DNA of 64,000 nt from Ohtaekwangia sp036786105 (GTDB lineage: Bacteria > Bacteroidota > Bacteroidia > Cytophagales > Cyclobacteriaceae). Positions 9,740-17,940 of this stretch are shown in pieces (the first letter of the stretch is position 1; each line of letters opens with the position of its first letter). Below the pieces are notes generated by a model. The model did no database searches, was not told where the DNA came from, and was given only the letters and a program-made list of their open reading frames with translations. The translations under genes were made by a program, and so were the position numbers. The stretch spans positions 1 through 64,000 of the forward strand of contig NZ_DAIQRQ010000018.1 in assembly GCF_036786105.1 (NCBI RefSeq), read 5' to 3'.

Positions 9740-11747
9740 CGACAATAAAAAAGTGACCGATATATTCAAGCCGCTTTTCGAACCAGGATCAGCAGATATA
9801 GCGGGGGCTGTACCCATACACACCAATGGTAATGGCAACGGACACGCTATAAATCTGGAACAATTTACCGGTACACTTCGCCTGGATGAGCAGCCCGAGC
9901 TATACCTGCTGGGTGGTGGTAAACTTCAGATCGTTTCGGGCAACGGGCCGCTTAATCTCAGTGAGTTCAAAGATAAATCGGTAGTAATCCGGGGTTTACA
10001 GCAAGGAGCTACCATCATTAGCAAACGCGTGTCTTTACTTTCGCAGGCACCGTCTGCTATACGGACGATGCGTACGCGCAATACGCAGATGCAGGCACTC
10101 GCAGAAGTGGTTGTTGATTTCCTGAATACATACAAAGGCAAAGCGGCCGGCTTGCTTACCGCCCGGCCCGGGTATAGGTTCGACAATGGTATCATTACCC
10201 ATGTACCTGCCATTGTAGCCGTTGTAGAACGAAAAATTCACAAGGCATCACTCACACAACAGGATCTGCTTCCCTCCACGTTTAAAAATTACCCGGTAGA
10301 TGTAGTACCCGCCTCTCCCATCGATATACTCCAATATCATTCGAATGCAAAAGTGGAGTCTGCCGTGATTCAGCAGCTCCGTTCTGTACAGGAGCCAACC
10401 TTCCTCGAATCATTAGCAGCACCGCAGCAGGAGGCAGCCGTACTGGAAGCAGCATCGCTCGGCAACAATTATATACCGCCCACCAATGTTACGCTGGAAG
10501 AAGTGCAGGCGGCCATGACGCTTACCTGCCACGTAAGCCCTGAAGCTGGCTGGACAACCTTAGGGCCATTTCTCGATGACACACAGGAGCACCTGCAGGT
10601 AGCGATGTACGATTTCTCGGCACCACAGATTTATAAAATGCTGAAGAAAATTCTGAAACGCGGCGTAAGCCTCACGCTGGTATATGACGGCAACCCTGCG
10701 GCCAACGTGGGAGAGGGAACCAAAGCAGATGATGTAAAAGAAGATACGATCATTGCCGGCCTCACCAAAATCGGCAAGCAGAACTTCAAGAGTATAAAAG
10801 CGTGGAAAGGAAAGAATGGTATATGCAACAATGCGTATCATATTAAAGTAGCCGTGCGTGATAAAAAATCGTTCTGGCTATCCAGCGGCAATTGGCAAAG
10901 CTCCAATCAACCCGATGAAGATTTCGCTTCCGACAATGCATTACTGAAAGACTATAACCGCGAGTGGCACATCCTTGTAGACAACGCGAAACTCTCGGAT
11001 ATATACCAGAAATTTATTGAGTGGGATTTCACCCGCAGTGCCGCCAAACCCGAGGCAGACCTTATCGAAACGTTTGAACTGCCCGATATGTATCTGCCGG
11101 AAGAAACCCTGGAGTGGAGCGAGATTGCCAAGTATAGAATCTTTCCGCCGAAGAAAATCACGTTTACCAAAACACGACCGGTGCGCATACAGCCGGTGCT
11201 AACACCTGATAACTATATCGAGCATGCGTTATCCATCATCCGGTCGGCCAAGAGCACGCTATATTTTCAGAACCAGTATATAACCATTGGTGAAACCATT
11301 ACACCGGAGTATGAAGAATTACTCAACACGCTGATGGATAAGATCAACAATGCAAACATCGATGGGCGAATTATACTGCGTGCCCAGCGCAGCGATCAGG
11401 ACCGCAAGATGCTGGAAGCGCTACAGGCGTATGGTTTTGATATGAGCCGTGTAAAAATGATGAGCAACACGCACACGAAAGGTATTATTGCCGATGGCGA
11501 ACGCATTCTCATCGGCAGCCATAATTACTCGAATGCCGGTGTGCAGTATAACCGCGATGCAAGCCTGCTGATCTATAACGATGTGGTAGCACATTATTAC
11601 CAGGATGTATTTCTGCACGACTGGGAAAGACGTGCAAAACCTTCTGTGAAAGAAGAATCGGTTATCCTTGGCAATGCCGGTGAAGAAGCATCGCTCCTGG
11701 ATGATGGCCTGAGCAAGATCAGCTGGAAAGAATATTTCTCTTCTTAA
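9726..11747 (+). CDS. Phospholipase D-like protein with two HKD motifs
   Basis: 673 residues. Two HxK(x)4D motifs occur: His372/Lys374/Asp379 (HIKVAVRD) and His583/Lys585/Asp590 (HTKGIIAD), followed by SSGNW and GSHNYSN, which complete the PLD active-site halves. The PLD fold spans about 265-640. Residues 145-200 carry a conserved-looking segment (RPGYRFDNGIITHVPAIVAV) like one found in proteases and PLD proteins of NAL1-type clusters. The first 110 residues are Gly/Asn-rich and then beta-rich, with no signal peptide. PLD-family members include nucleases, phospholipases and cardiolipin synthases; the lack of membrane segments here favours a soluble nuclease or lipase, but the substrate is not determinable. 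Start ATG 9726 overlaps the protease gene. Confidence 0.88.
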   Translation: MSINSDNKKVTDIFKPLFEPGSADIAGAVPIHTNGNGNGHAINLEQFTGTLRLDEQPELYLLGGGKLQIVSGNGPLNLSEFKDKSVVIRGLQQGATIISKRVSLLSQAPSAIRTMRTRNTQMQALAEVVVDFLNTYKGKAAGLLTARPGYRFDNGIITHVPAIVAVVERKIHKASLTQQDLLPSTFKNYPVDVVPASPIDILQYHSNAKVESAVIQQLRSVQEPTFLESLAAPQQEAAVLEAASLGNNYIPPTNVTLEEVQAAMTLTCHVSPEAGWTTLGPFLDDTQEHLQVAMYDFSAPQIYKMLKKILKRGVSLTLVYDGNPAANVGEGTKADDVKEDTIIAGLTKIGKQNFKSIKAWKGKNGICNNAYHIKVAVRDKKSFWLSSGNWQSSNQPDEDFASDNALLKDYNREWHILVDNAKLSDIYQKFIEWDFTRSAAKPEADLIETFELPDMYLPEETLEWSEIAKYRIFPPKKITFTKTRPVRIQPVLTPDNYIEHALSIIRSAKSTLYFQNQYITIGETITPEYEELLNTLMDKINNANIDGRIILRAQRSDQDRKMLEALQAYGFDMSRVKMMSNTHTKGIIADGERILIGSHNYSNAGVQYNRDASLLIYNDVVAHYYQDVFLHDWERRAKPSVKEESVILGNAGEEASLLDDGLSKISWKEYFSS

Positions 11748-11774
11748 TTCTACAAACCCTAAATATTTACAGTT

Positions 11775-12797
11775 ATGCCTATTAAAAATTATGGAGTATT
11801 GAAAGGAAAGGCGGTAGACCGGATTCAGGCTACACCTTCCAACGAACATTTCCAGATCAAGATTGACGCGGGTGGCGAAATACACCGCATTGCTGTGAAC
11901 GTAAAATCACAGGTGAGTCCGCCGGAAGTATTGTTCTACATGGATGACGATTTTCACCATGCTATTCTGCAGGATATACTGAACGAAGATCTGCGCGATG
12001 GCTTTACCCCTGTTCCTTCGCGTGTAGATTCTATAGCGCTGGACTTTATCCGCAGAAATCTATTTCCGCCTGATGCCATGAAGCCTATACCTTATAACAA
12101 ACCGGGCGCTGATAACGACCTGAATGAAAAGGTTGATTTCTATATTCAACAAGCCATCCAGGAAGACGATGCACGTATATATGCTTTTGGTGAAAAATGG
12201 GGACCGGAACAAGGCAAGCCCGATCAATATTTCCACTTCACTCCTGGTAATGGTATACATGATATACACATGAACCAGGGCAACACCGGCCGCTATGCAA
12301 AAGACAATGGTATATACCAGGATGGTGGCTTGCTGCTACACTTCCCTTCCAAAAATAAATGGGTAGCGGTGTTCATTGCCTTCCAGGTGCAGGTATGGCA
12401 TACAGACGATGTTACGGGCAACCCGCTGGCCGATGTGCCACAGGGGCAGGAACACCAACCCGAAAATTCTACACCCGTGCGTATCATTGCGGCCATGGTT
12501 AATCCGCGCAAGGCAGATGTAGGCAAAGAGTATGTTATACTGCTCAACACATCCGACCAGCCCATTAATCTGGAAGGCTGGAAGATTGTAGACAAGACCA
12601 AAAAGAATACGGATGTAATCGATCATAAAACGATTAATGCCGGCGATGTTGTTCGAATCAATCTGACCGGCAAAGGTGCACAGCTTGGCAACAACGGAGG
12701 CATTATCACTTTGTTGAATAAACAGGGAATAAAGATTGATGGCGTATCGTACACAAAGAAGGACGCTACAAAGGAAGGGCACCTGGTTGAGCTTTAA
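11775..12797 (+). CDS. YukJ/DUF2278 family protein with C-terminal lamin-tail domain
   Basis: 340 residues. Residues 1 to about 220 match the DUF2278 (YukJ) family, with the diagnostic stretch IYAFGEKWGPE and then GNGIHDIHMNQGN (about 155-175). Residues 235-340 form a lamin-tail (LTD) Ig-like domain (AMVNPRKADVGKEYVILLN, LEGWKIVDK, TINAGDVVRINL, GIITLLNKQG). LTD domains in bacteria often accompany secreted or DNA-binding nucleases. DUF2278 has no established activity. The gene begins 27 bp after the PLD gene and ends 67 bp before a strong terminator, so it closes the protease-PLD unit. No signal peptide is present, consistent with all three products acting in the same cytoplasmic compartment. 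Confidence 0.87.
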   Translation: MPIKNYGVLKGKAVDRIQATPSNEHFQIKIDAGGEIHRIAVNVKSQVSPPEVLFYMDDDFHHAILQDILNEDLRDGFTPVPSRVDSIALDFIRRNLFPPDAMKPIPYNKPGADNDLNEKVDFYIQQAIQEDDARIYAFGEKWGPEQGKPDQYFHFTPGNGIHDIHMNQGNTGRYAKDNGIYQDGGLLLHFPSKNKWVAVFIAFQVQVWHTDDVTGNPLADVPQGQEHQPENSTPVRIIAAMVNPRKADVGKEYVILLNTSDQPINLEGWKIVDKTKKNTDVIDHKTINAGDVVRINLTGKGAQLGNNGGIITLLNKQGIKIDGVSYTKKDATKEGHLVEL

Positions 12798-13121
12798 ATG
12801 GCTACAAGGCGGCCGGCTTCAGGCTACTGGCCGATTGAGTTAAAATTTTTGATGTATTTATTTAACCCTTGTTCTAACCAGAGCAGGGGTTATTTTTTTA
12901 TGGGAAACGAAATAGTGAACGGGAACGACCACGGAGTAAAATTCGTTATTGCTAAAAATGAGCCTGTGCGTTCATTCAGGCTTAGTGTTGTTTTGGTGTT
13001 CCCGGCCTGTGGATCTGCACCGTTAGTTTCAGCATCGTGCAACTTTCGTTGCAGATCATGCTATGCCATCCGGCATTCTCAATTTTGCAGTTGATTTTCT
13101 TTACAGTAAAAAGATCACGTC
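12798..13121. other. Intergenic region, 324 bp
   Basis: Contains the terminator at 12864-12900 and the leader of the universal stress gene. A 98-codon plus-strand frame (12798-13094) runs straight through the terminator hairpin and looks non-coding. Confidence 0.6.
12864..12900 (+). terminator. Rho-independent terminator of the protease-PLD-YukJ unit
   Basis: 12-bp stem with two G-T pairs (AACCCTTGTTCT at 12864-12875 with AGAGCAGGGGTT at 12880-12891), AACC loop, then a T7 run. It lies 67 bp after the DUF2278 gene and marks the end of that operon. Confidence 0.92.
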
Positions 13122-13970
13122 ATGAAAAAGATTCTGGTCCCCTGCGATTTTTCCGGCACGGCTGCACAGGCTTTTGACCTGGCTGTTGAAATTGCCACAA
13201 AAAATAAAGGCGAAGTAATGGTGATGCATGCCATTGAATTTGCGCCTGCGTACGAAACGTCTTTTGTTGCCCAACCTTATGTATACAATGCTGCTTTGCA
13301 GGAAGAGCTGGAAAAAGATGCGCAAAAAAATTTTGAAGAACTGATACGATCGCACAACGTTGACACGGATGCGGTGACGATCAGTTTTTATACCGATCAT
13401 GGGCCGCTTACAGAAACCGCCACGCAATTTATAGAAGATCATTCTATAGACCTGGTGGTAATGGGTACACACGGTGCCACCGGGTTGAAAGAATTTTTTG
13501 TAGGATCGAATGCTGAAAAGATCGTGCGCTTCTCGCATGTACCGGTGTTGGCTATAAAATCACCTGTAGCACTGGAGTCGCTTCGCAGCATTGTGCTCCC
13601 AACGTTGCCAGACCTTAGCCACCATCATTTTGTGGCCAGGGTAAAAGAGCTTCAGGATTTTCTGCAAGCACAGTTACACGTGCTGTATGTAAATACACCG
13701 GTAAATTATCGCCCGGAAAAAGATATACGTGCCGAGCTGCACACCTTTGCCGAGTACTATCATTTTGAACGCTGCACAATAAATGTGATTACCAGCACAG
13801 ACGAGCCAGCAGGTATTATCTCCTTTACACATGATGCGCGTGCCGATATGATTGCTATGGCTACTCACGGCCGCAAAGGACTGGCGCACTTCTTTTCCGG
13901 AAGCATTGCCGAAGATGTAGTGAACCATGTAGATTGCCCGATATGGACTTGTGAGCTGGGGCAGGCATAA
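13122..13970 (+). CDS. Tandem universal stress protein (two Usp domains)
   Basis: 282 residues formed of two UspA domains (about 1-145 and 150-280). Each carries the ATP-binding signature of the family: MGTHGATGLKEFFVGS in the first and MATHGRKGLAHFFSGS in the second. Tandem Usp proteins bind adenine nucleotides and support survival under starvation or redox stress. The gene has its own downstream terminator at 13996-14026 and looks monocistronic. The following Rrf2-type regulator is on the same strand and could sense a related stress, but no shared transcript is implied. Confidence 0.93.
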   Translation: MKKILVPCDFSGTAAQAFDLAVEIATKNKGEVMVMHAIEFAPAYETSFVAQPYVYNAALQEELEKDAQKNFEELIRSHNVDTDAVTISFYTDHGPLTETATQFIEDHSIDLVVMGTHGATGLKEFFVGSNAEKIVRFSHVPVLAIKSPVALESLRSIVLPTLPDLSHHHFVARVKELQDFLQAQLHVLYVNTPVNYRPEKDIRAELHTFAEYYHFERCTINVITSTDEPAGIISFTHDARADMIAMATHGRKGLAHFFSGSIAEDVVNHVDCPIWTCELGQA

Positions 13971-13995
13971 TGCATCTGCTGCACGCAATACATTT

Positions 13996-14026
13996 AAAAG
14001 AGGCTTTTTTCACAAAGCCTTTTTTA
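13996..14026 (+). terminator. Rho-independent terminator of the universal stress gene
   Basis: AGGCTTT (14001-14007) pairs with AAAGCCT (14014-14020), extended by flanking A/T pairs, and is followed by a T run. It lies 26 bp after the stop codon. Confidence 0.85.
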
Positions 14027-14117
14027 TTGCCCTGCCGCTATAGCACAAAACACGGGCAATGCTGATGAATATATTTTTATACTTTAAATCGATACCTTTA
14101 CGCAGAACTCATTAACC

Positions 14118-14555
14118 ATGCTTTCGAAGAAATGTCAATATGCACTGCATGCACTGCTTTACCTGGCCGAGCTGGACAAGGGTGCTTCTGTTACCATTGG
14201 TGAAATAGCCGGGACTAAAAAGATTCCGAAAAAATTTCTGGAAGTGATTCTGCTCGACCTGAAGAACTCCGGCATACTGGGCAGTAAAAAAGGAAAAGGA
14301 GGCGGCTATTATCTGAAACAAAGCGCCGATACTATCCGCATTATTGAAGTGATCCGATTGATTGATGGCGCGGTGGCCATGCTACCTTGCGTTTCGCTTA
14401 ACTTCTACGCATCATGTGGTATGTGCGAAGATGAGCACACATGCTCCATCAACCGGCTCTTCGGCCAGGTGCGCGATGAAACACTCAAGATACTTTCCGG
14501 CAACACCTTGTCTGACCTGGTGAATGGATCGCTCTCAAAAAAACTTCTTACTTAA
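14118..14555 (+). CDS. Rrf2-family transcriptional regulator
   Basis: 145 residues. A winged helix (about 1-65; start MLSKKCQYALHALLYLAEL, wing GSKKGKGGGYYLK) is followed by the dimerisation helix. A cysteine cluster at Cys91, Cys100, Cys103 and Cys109 lies in the region that holds the Fe-S cluster in IscR, NsrR and RsrR. This suggests a redox, NO or iron-sulfur sensor. A TACCTTTA sequence at 14093-14100 resembles the Bacteroidota -7 element, 17 bp before the ATG. No target operon is obvious nearby. A decayed relative of this gene lies at 26307-26475. Confidence 0.92.
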   Translation: MLSKKCQYALHALLYLAELDKGASVTIGEIAGTKKIPKKFLEVILLDLKNSGILGSKKGKGGGYYLKQSADTIRIIEVIRLIDGAVAMLPCVSLNFYASCGMCEDEHTCSINRLFGQVRDETLKILSGNTLSDLVNGSLSKKLLT

Positions 14556-14859
14556 CTCTCTTGTAGGAATATAGCTACACCGCTATTTATCCGCAATATT
14601 CACATTCGCTCGCTGTAAACCTCTGTTCAATCGTACACTGCCGCTCAGGAAAGCAAAGAATGAAAGTATAGCCTTGATATGGCTGGCGATTGGAAGTATC
14701 GAAGAAGTATATATCTGATACACAGCTGCCACCCGCAGGCTACCCAGGTGTATCATTTATATACTTCAACGCTTCCTCTGTTGCCTTTCATTCTTTTGCA
14801 AAAGACAACATGATATAGTTTATGACAGACAAATTCCGTGAGGAGATCAAATCCTGTTG
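14556..14859. other. Convergent intergenic region, 304 bp
   Basis: Lies between the ends of the Rrf2 gene (plus) and the PorE-like gene (minus). It is dominated by the 147-bp imperfect inverted repeat at 14653-14799. No ORF is supported. Confidence 0.6.
14653..14799. repeat. Long imperfect inverted repeat / potential structured RNA
   Basis: Outer arms GCAAAGAATGAAAG (14653-14666) and CTTTCATTCTTTTGC (14785-14799) are reverse complements with one extra base. Inner arms GAAGTATATATCTGATACAC (about 14704-14723) and GTGTATCATTTATATACTTC (about 14748-14767) match at 18 of 20 positions. Together they could fold into one long hairpin with an apical GC-rich loop. It may be a bidirectional terminator for the converging genes, a MITE-like element or a small RNA. 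Confidence 0.6.
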
Positions 14860-17028
14860 TCAGTCAACTATACTGATAACAATAAATTCTGTCCTCCTGT
14901 TTAACTGATGTTCGGCTTCAGAACATTTCACATTGTTCGAACAACCATTAACCAGTTTCGATTCACCATATCCTTTACCCACAATGCGATCAGGCGAAAT
15001 ACCTTTGGATATAATGTAACTTGCAGAAGCCTTTGCTCTTCTGTCCGACAGCGATAGATTGAAAGCATCACTTCCTCTGGCATCGGTATGGGAACCAAGC
15101 TCTATTTTCATCGCAGGATTCTCCATCATCACAGCCACTATTTTATCAAGTTCCTTCGCTGCATCCGGGCGAATATTTGACTTACCAAGATCAAAATAAA
15201 TTGGATTTACCTTCAGACTCTTTTCGGTCTCTGTATCCTGATTATTTTTCTTCTCTTTTAGATCTGCACGATCCGGTGTTTTATTTGTCTTACTATCCGC
15301 AAGTGCAATAGGAAGTGAGGACGAATCTTTTTTCGAAAGAATAGCATCAACCCGTGTTGAGTCACCAGGTTCCATTCCTTCGGTGGAAACCGATTTTGTA
15401 TAAGGAATATAGTTATTCTTATCAGCCTTCAGGCGATACTTCTGGTCAGGCTCGACAGGGAAAGAATAACTTCCATCTGCGCCTGTTTCCACAACAGCAA
15501 TCTGCTCTTCCTTCTCATTCAAAAGAACAATGGTTGTTTGAGGCAATACTTTGTTCGTTGAATCTTCTTTGGCGATCCCTTTCAGGAAATATGATTTGAC
15601 AAGTGGCGTTTTCGATTTAAAATAATAGATATCATCCAGTGTTTTATTCCAATTTCTTCCCGATGAAAAATACCCGGTTCGGCCATCATCCCTGACAATT
15701 AATCCAAAATCATCTTTACTTGAATTTATAGGAGACCCAACGTTGCGGGGAGTGTCAAATCCCTGTCCGGAATTTCTGGCATAGAAAACATCCAAACCTC
15801 CCAAACCACCCCAGCCATCGGAAGCAAGAAATAAATTACCCTGCTCATCAACAAAAGGAAACATCTCCTGACCTTCTGTATTTACTTCCGCCAGATTTTG
15901 TGGCTTACTCCAGCCGTTCGGGCTCCAGTTGCAATACCAGATATCAGTACCGCCCTTCCCACCGGGCATGTCGGAGGCAAAAAATAAAATTTTATTATCG
16001 GGACTTAACGCAGGATGCCCCACCGAGTATTGATCGCTGTTAAACGGAAAACCTTTTACTGACCATGTCTCGCCTTCCCGTTTTGCTGTAAACAGTTTGA
16101 GCTTGTTTACTCCCTCGCTATCGGTTTTATATTTACCCTTATAGTAATTGTTTCGTGTAAAGATTACAGAATCCTCGCCGTTGAAAAATACCAGAGGCCC
16201 TTCGTGATATTTTGTGTTTATGGCATTGCTGAATTTAACCAGGCGAGTGCCATCCAGCTGTAAAGAGTCGTTATGTACTGGTCTGTTAAAATAACCCAGC
16301 GTGCGTGTATCGTTACTGGTTTGATAGGTATAGTCGCTGTGTGTCTGCGGAACTACTGAACTCTTTTTTTGTTTACTTCCCACTTCAGCGCTTTCATTCG
16401 CCTTGTAAACATCACTGGTGTCCTTCAGGTAATAGATGTCGAGGTAAGCACTTTGATTCCAGTCAAAGGTCTTCGTTACTTTTCCGGATCTGCGGTCTGA
16501 GCAAAATAAGATACCATTCTTATAGAAGGCAGGAGAAAAATCGTCATTCCTGGAATTAACAATCAAAGGTTTAATAACAACCTTCAAAGAATCCTTATAA
16601 AGCTTATCCCGATTTTGAAGTGCAGCAGCATATCGCAGTCCGCGAGCATCACCTCCCTTTTCGCTAAACAATTTGAAGTACTGGATCGACTGCTCATACT
16701 TGCCATTTTTTGCCAGTGCCGATGCGTATTTAAACAGCCCATTCTTGTCTGCAGGGTTTTCGTCAATCAGTTTTTTATACAATCGTTCTTCATTTCCGGA
16801 ATCATTGATCTTTGAATATGAATCTGCAAGCTTTTCAATCACCGGTGTATCATGCGGTCGCTTTGCCAGCCAATTTTCGTACAAGGGAATAGCTGCAGCA
16901 TAGTGATAATTTTCATAAAATCGATCTGCTTCTTTTAGTGTGAAGGAAACCTGACCCCTTGCATCAAATTTTCCAAACACGAAAAACAACATCGAGAAAA
17001 CTAAAGAACCTTTATAAAAATGGGTCAT
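14860..17028 (-). CDS. PorE-like T9SS protein: TPR, propeller, carboxypeptidase-regulatory and OmpA domains
   Basis: 722 residues. A signal peptide (about 1-25) precedes TPR repeats (about 30-140) and a PD40/WD40-like propeller (about 150-470; HPALSPDNKILFFASDMPGG, FLASDGWGGLGGLDVFYA). A CarboxypepD_reg-like beta-sandwich (about 485-570) and an OmpA peptidoglycan-binding domain (about 605-720) follow, the latter with HTDARGSDAFNLSLSDRRA, which carries the family Asp and Arg that grip diaminopimelate. This domain order is that of PorE, which links the T9SS ring to the cell wall. Unlike PorE there is no lipobox cysteine. It is the last gene of the operon with the adhesin and PorP/SprF genes; it starts 5 bp after the PorP gene ends. 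Confidence 0.88.
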   Translation of the reverse strand: MTHFYKGSLVFSMLFFVFGKFDARGQVSFTLKEADRFYENYHYAAAIPLYENWLAKRPHDTPVIEKLADSYSKINDSGNEERLYKKLIDENPADKNGLFKYASALAKNGKYEQSIQYFKLFSEKGGDARGLRYAAALQNRDKLYKDSLKVVIKPLIVNSRNDDFSPAFYKNGILFCSDRRSGKVTKTFDWNQSAYLDIYYLKDTSDVYKANESAEVGSKQKKSSVVPQTHSDYTYQTSNDTRTLGYFNRPVHNDSLQLDGTRLVKFSNAINTKYHEGPLVFFNGEDSVIFTRNNYYKGKYKTDSEGVNKLKLFTAKREGETWSVKGFPFNSDQYSVGHPALSPDNKILFFASDMPGGKGGTDIWYCNWSPNGWSKPQNLAEVNTEGQEMFPFVDEQGNLFLASDGWGGLGGLDVFYARNSGQGFDTPRNVGSPINSSKDDFGLIVRDDGRTGYFSSGRNWNKTLDDIYYFKSKTPLVKSYFLKGIAKEDSTNKVLPQTTIVLLNEKEEQIAVVETGADGSYSFPVEPDQKYRLKADKNNYIPYTKSVSTEGMEPGDSTRVDAILSKKDSSSLPIALADSKTNKTPDRADLKEKKNNQDTETEKSLKVNPIYFDLGKSNIRPDAAKELDKIVAVMMENPAMKIELGSHTDARGSDAFNLSLSDRRAKASASYIISKGISPDRIVGKGYGESKLVNGCSNNVKCSEAEHQLNRRTEFIVISIVD

Positions 17029-17033
17029 GGCAT

Positions 17034-17936
17034 TTAGAAATAACGTGGTGTAAGAATTTTTTTCTTTGTGGATCCGAATTCATAGCGAACCATAATTTCA
17101 TGACTTCCGCTGCTATAGCCTTTCAGTCGTGTCAAGGTCATATCATAAGCATATCCAAATCTTAACTGCTGATTGATTTGAAATTCTGCCAAGCCTATTA
17201 TAGCATCGCCGGTTCTGTAAGATGCACCTACCGCAACCCGGTCATAAAACCAGGCGTTGATATTAAAATCTGCTTCCAGCGGCGCACCCTGAACATATTT
17301 CATCAAGATGGAGGGCTTCAGCGCAACAACATCAGAGGTATGTAACACATAGCCCGCCATTCCAAAAAAATGTTGTTTCTGAATAGACTCTGTGCCGTCA
17401 ATGATAGTATTGTTAATAAGATGAGGAGAAGCGAATCCCAGGTAAAATTTATCAGTGCTATAGTAAATTCCCGCACCAAAATTTGGCAGCCATTCATTAA
17501 CATTCTGCATGAAAACCTGGTCGCCAGACGTTGTGGTTTTCAATGACAGGAAGTTCGCTCTCATATTGGTAAAACCAGCCTGAAGACCGAAAGCCAGCGT
17601 GCTTCCGTTCAGAAACCGAATCCGGTATGCATAACTGGTATATAACGAGTTGTTTTTTGTAACGCCTATCTGGTCATTCACGACAGAAATGCCAAGGCCA
17701 ATTTTTTCGTGCCATACAGGAAGATCAGCTGTAAAGGTGGTAGTCTTGGGCGCACCTTCAATTCCAACCCATTGCCAGCGCCGAAGTGCCGTAACACTCA
17801 GTACATCCCGACTACCCGCATAGGCCGGATTGACGGAGAGCATATTGAACATATATTGCGAGTACTGGGCATCCTGCTGTGCAAATGCTCCGAAACTGAA
17901 TAGACTTCCAATTATGAATGTATATATCTTTTTCAT
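17034..17936 (-). CDS. PorP/SprF family outer-membrane protein
   Basis: 300 residues. Signal peptide MKKIYTFIIGSLFSFGAFAQ, then QDAQYSQYMFNMLSVNPAYA, the hallmark start of the PorP/SprF family, and a 14-strand-like beta-barrel pattern ending GSHEIMVRYEF. SprF-like proteins pair one-to-one with T9SS substrates bearing a type-B C-terminal domain and help attach them to the surface. The start at 17936 is chosen because it gives a clean signal peptide and lies 4 bp after the stop of the giant adhesin gene; the longer frame to 17990 would only read through the end of that gene. Confidence 0.92.
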   Translation of the reverse strand: MKKIYTFIIGSLFSFGAFAQQDAQYSQYMFNMLSVNPAYAGSRDVLSVTALRRWQWVGIEGAPKTTTFTADLPVWHEKIGLGISVVNDQIGVTKNNSLYTSYAYRIRFLNGSTLAFGLQAGFTNMRANFLSLKTTTSGDQVFMQNVNEWLPNFGAGIYYSTDKFYLGFASPHLINNTIIDGTESIQKQHFFGMAGYVLHTSDVVALKPSILMKYVQGAPLEADFNINAWFYDRVAVGASYRTGDAIIGLAEFQINQQLRFGYAYDMTLTRLKGYSSGSHEIMVRYEFGSTKKKILTPRYF

Positions 17937-17940
17937 TGTA

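Noticed and set aside
12798..13094. 98-codon plus-strand ORF directly after the DUF2278 gene
   Set aside because: It runs through the terminator hairpin at 12864-12900 and its translation has no family-like pattern; it starts immediately at the preceding stop.
14093..14100. TACCTTTA as a certain promoter of the Rrf2 gene
   Set aside because: It misses the final G of TAnnTTTG and no -33 element is visible, so it is mentioned only in the gene entry.
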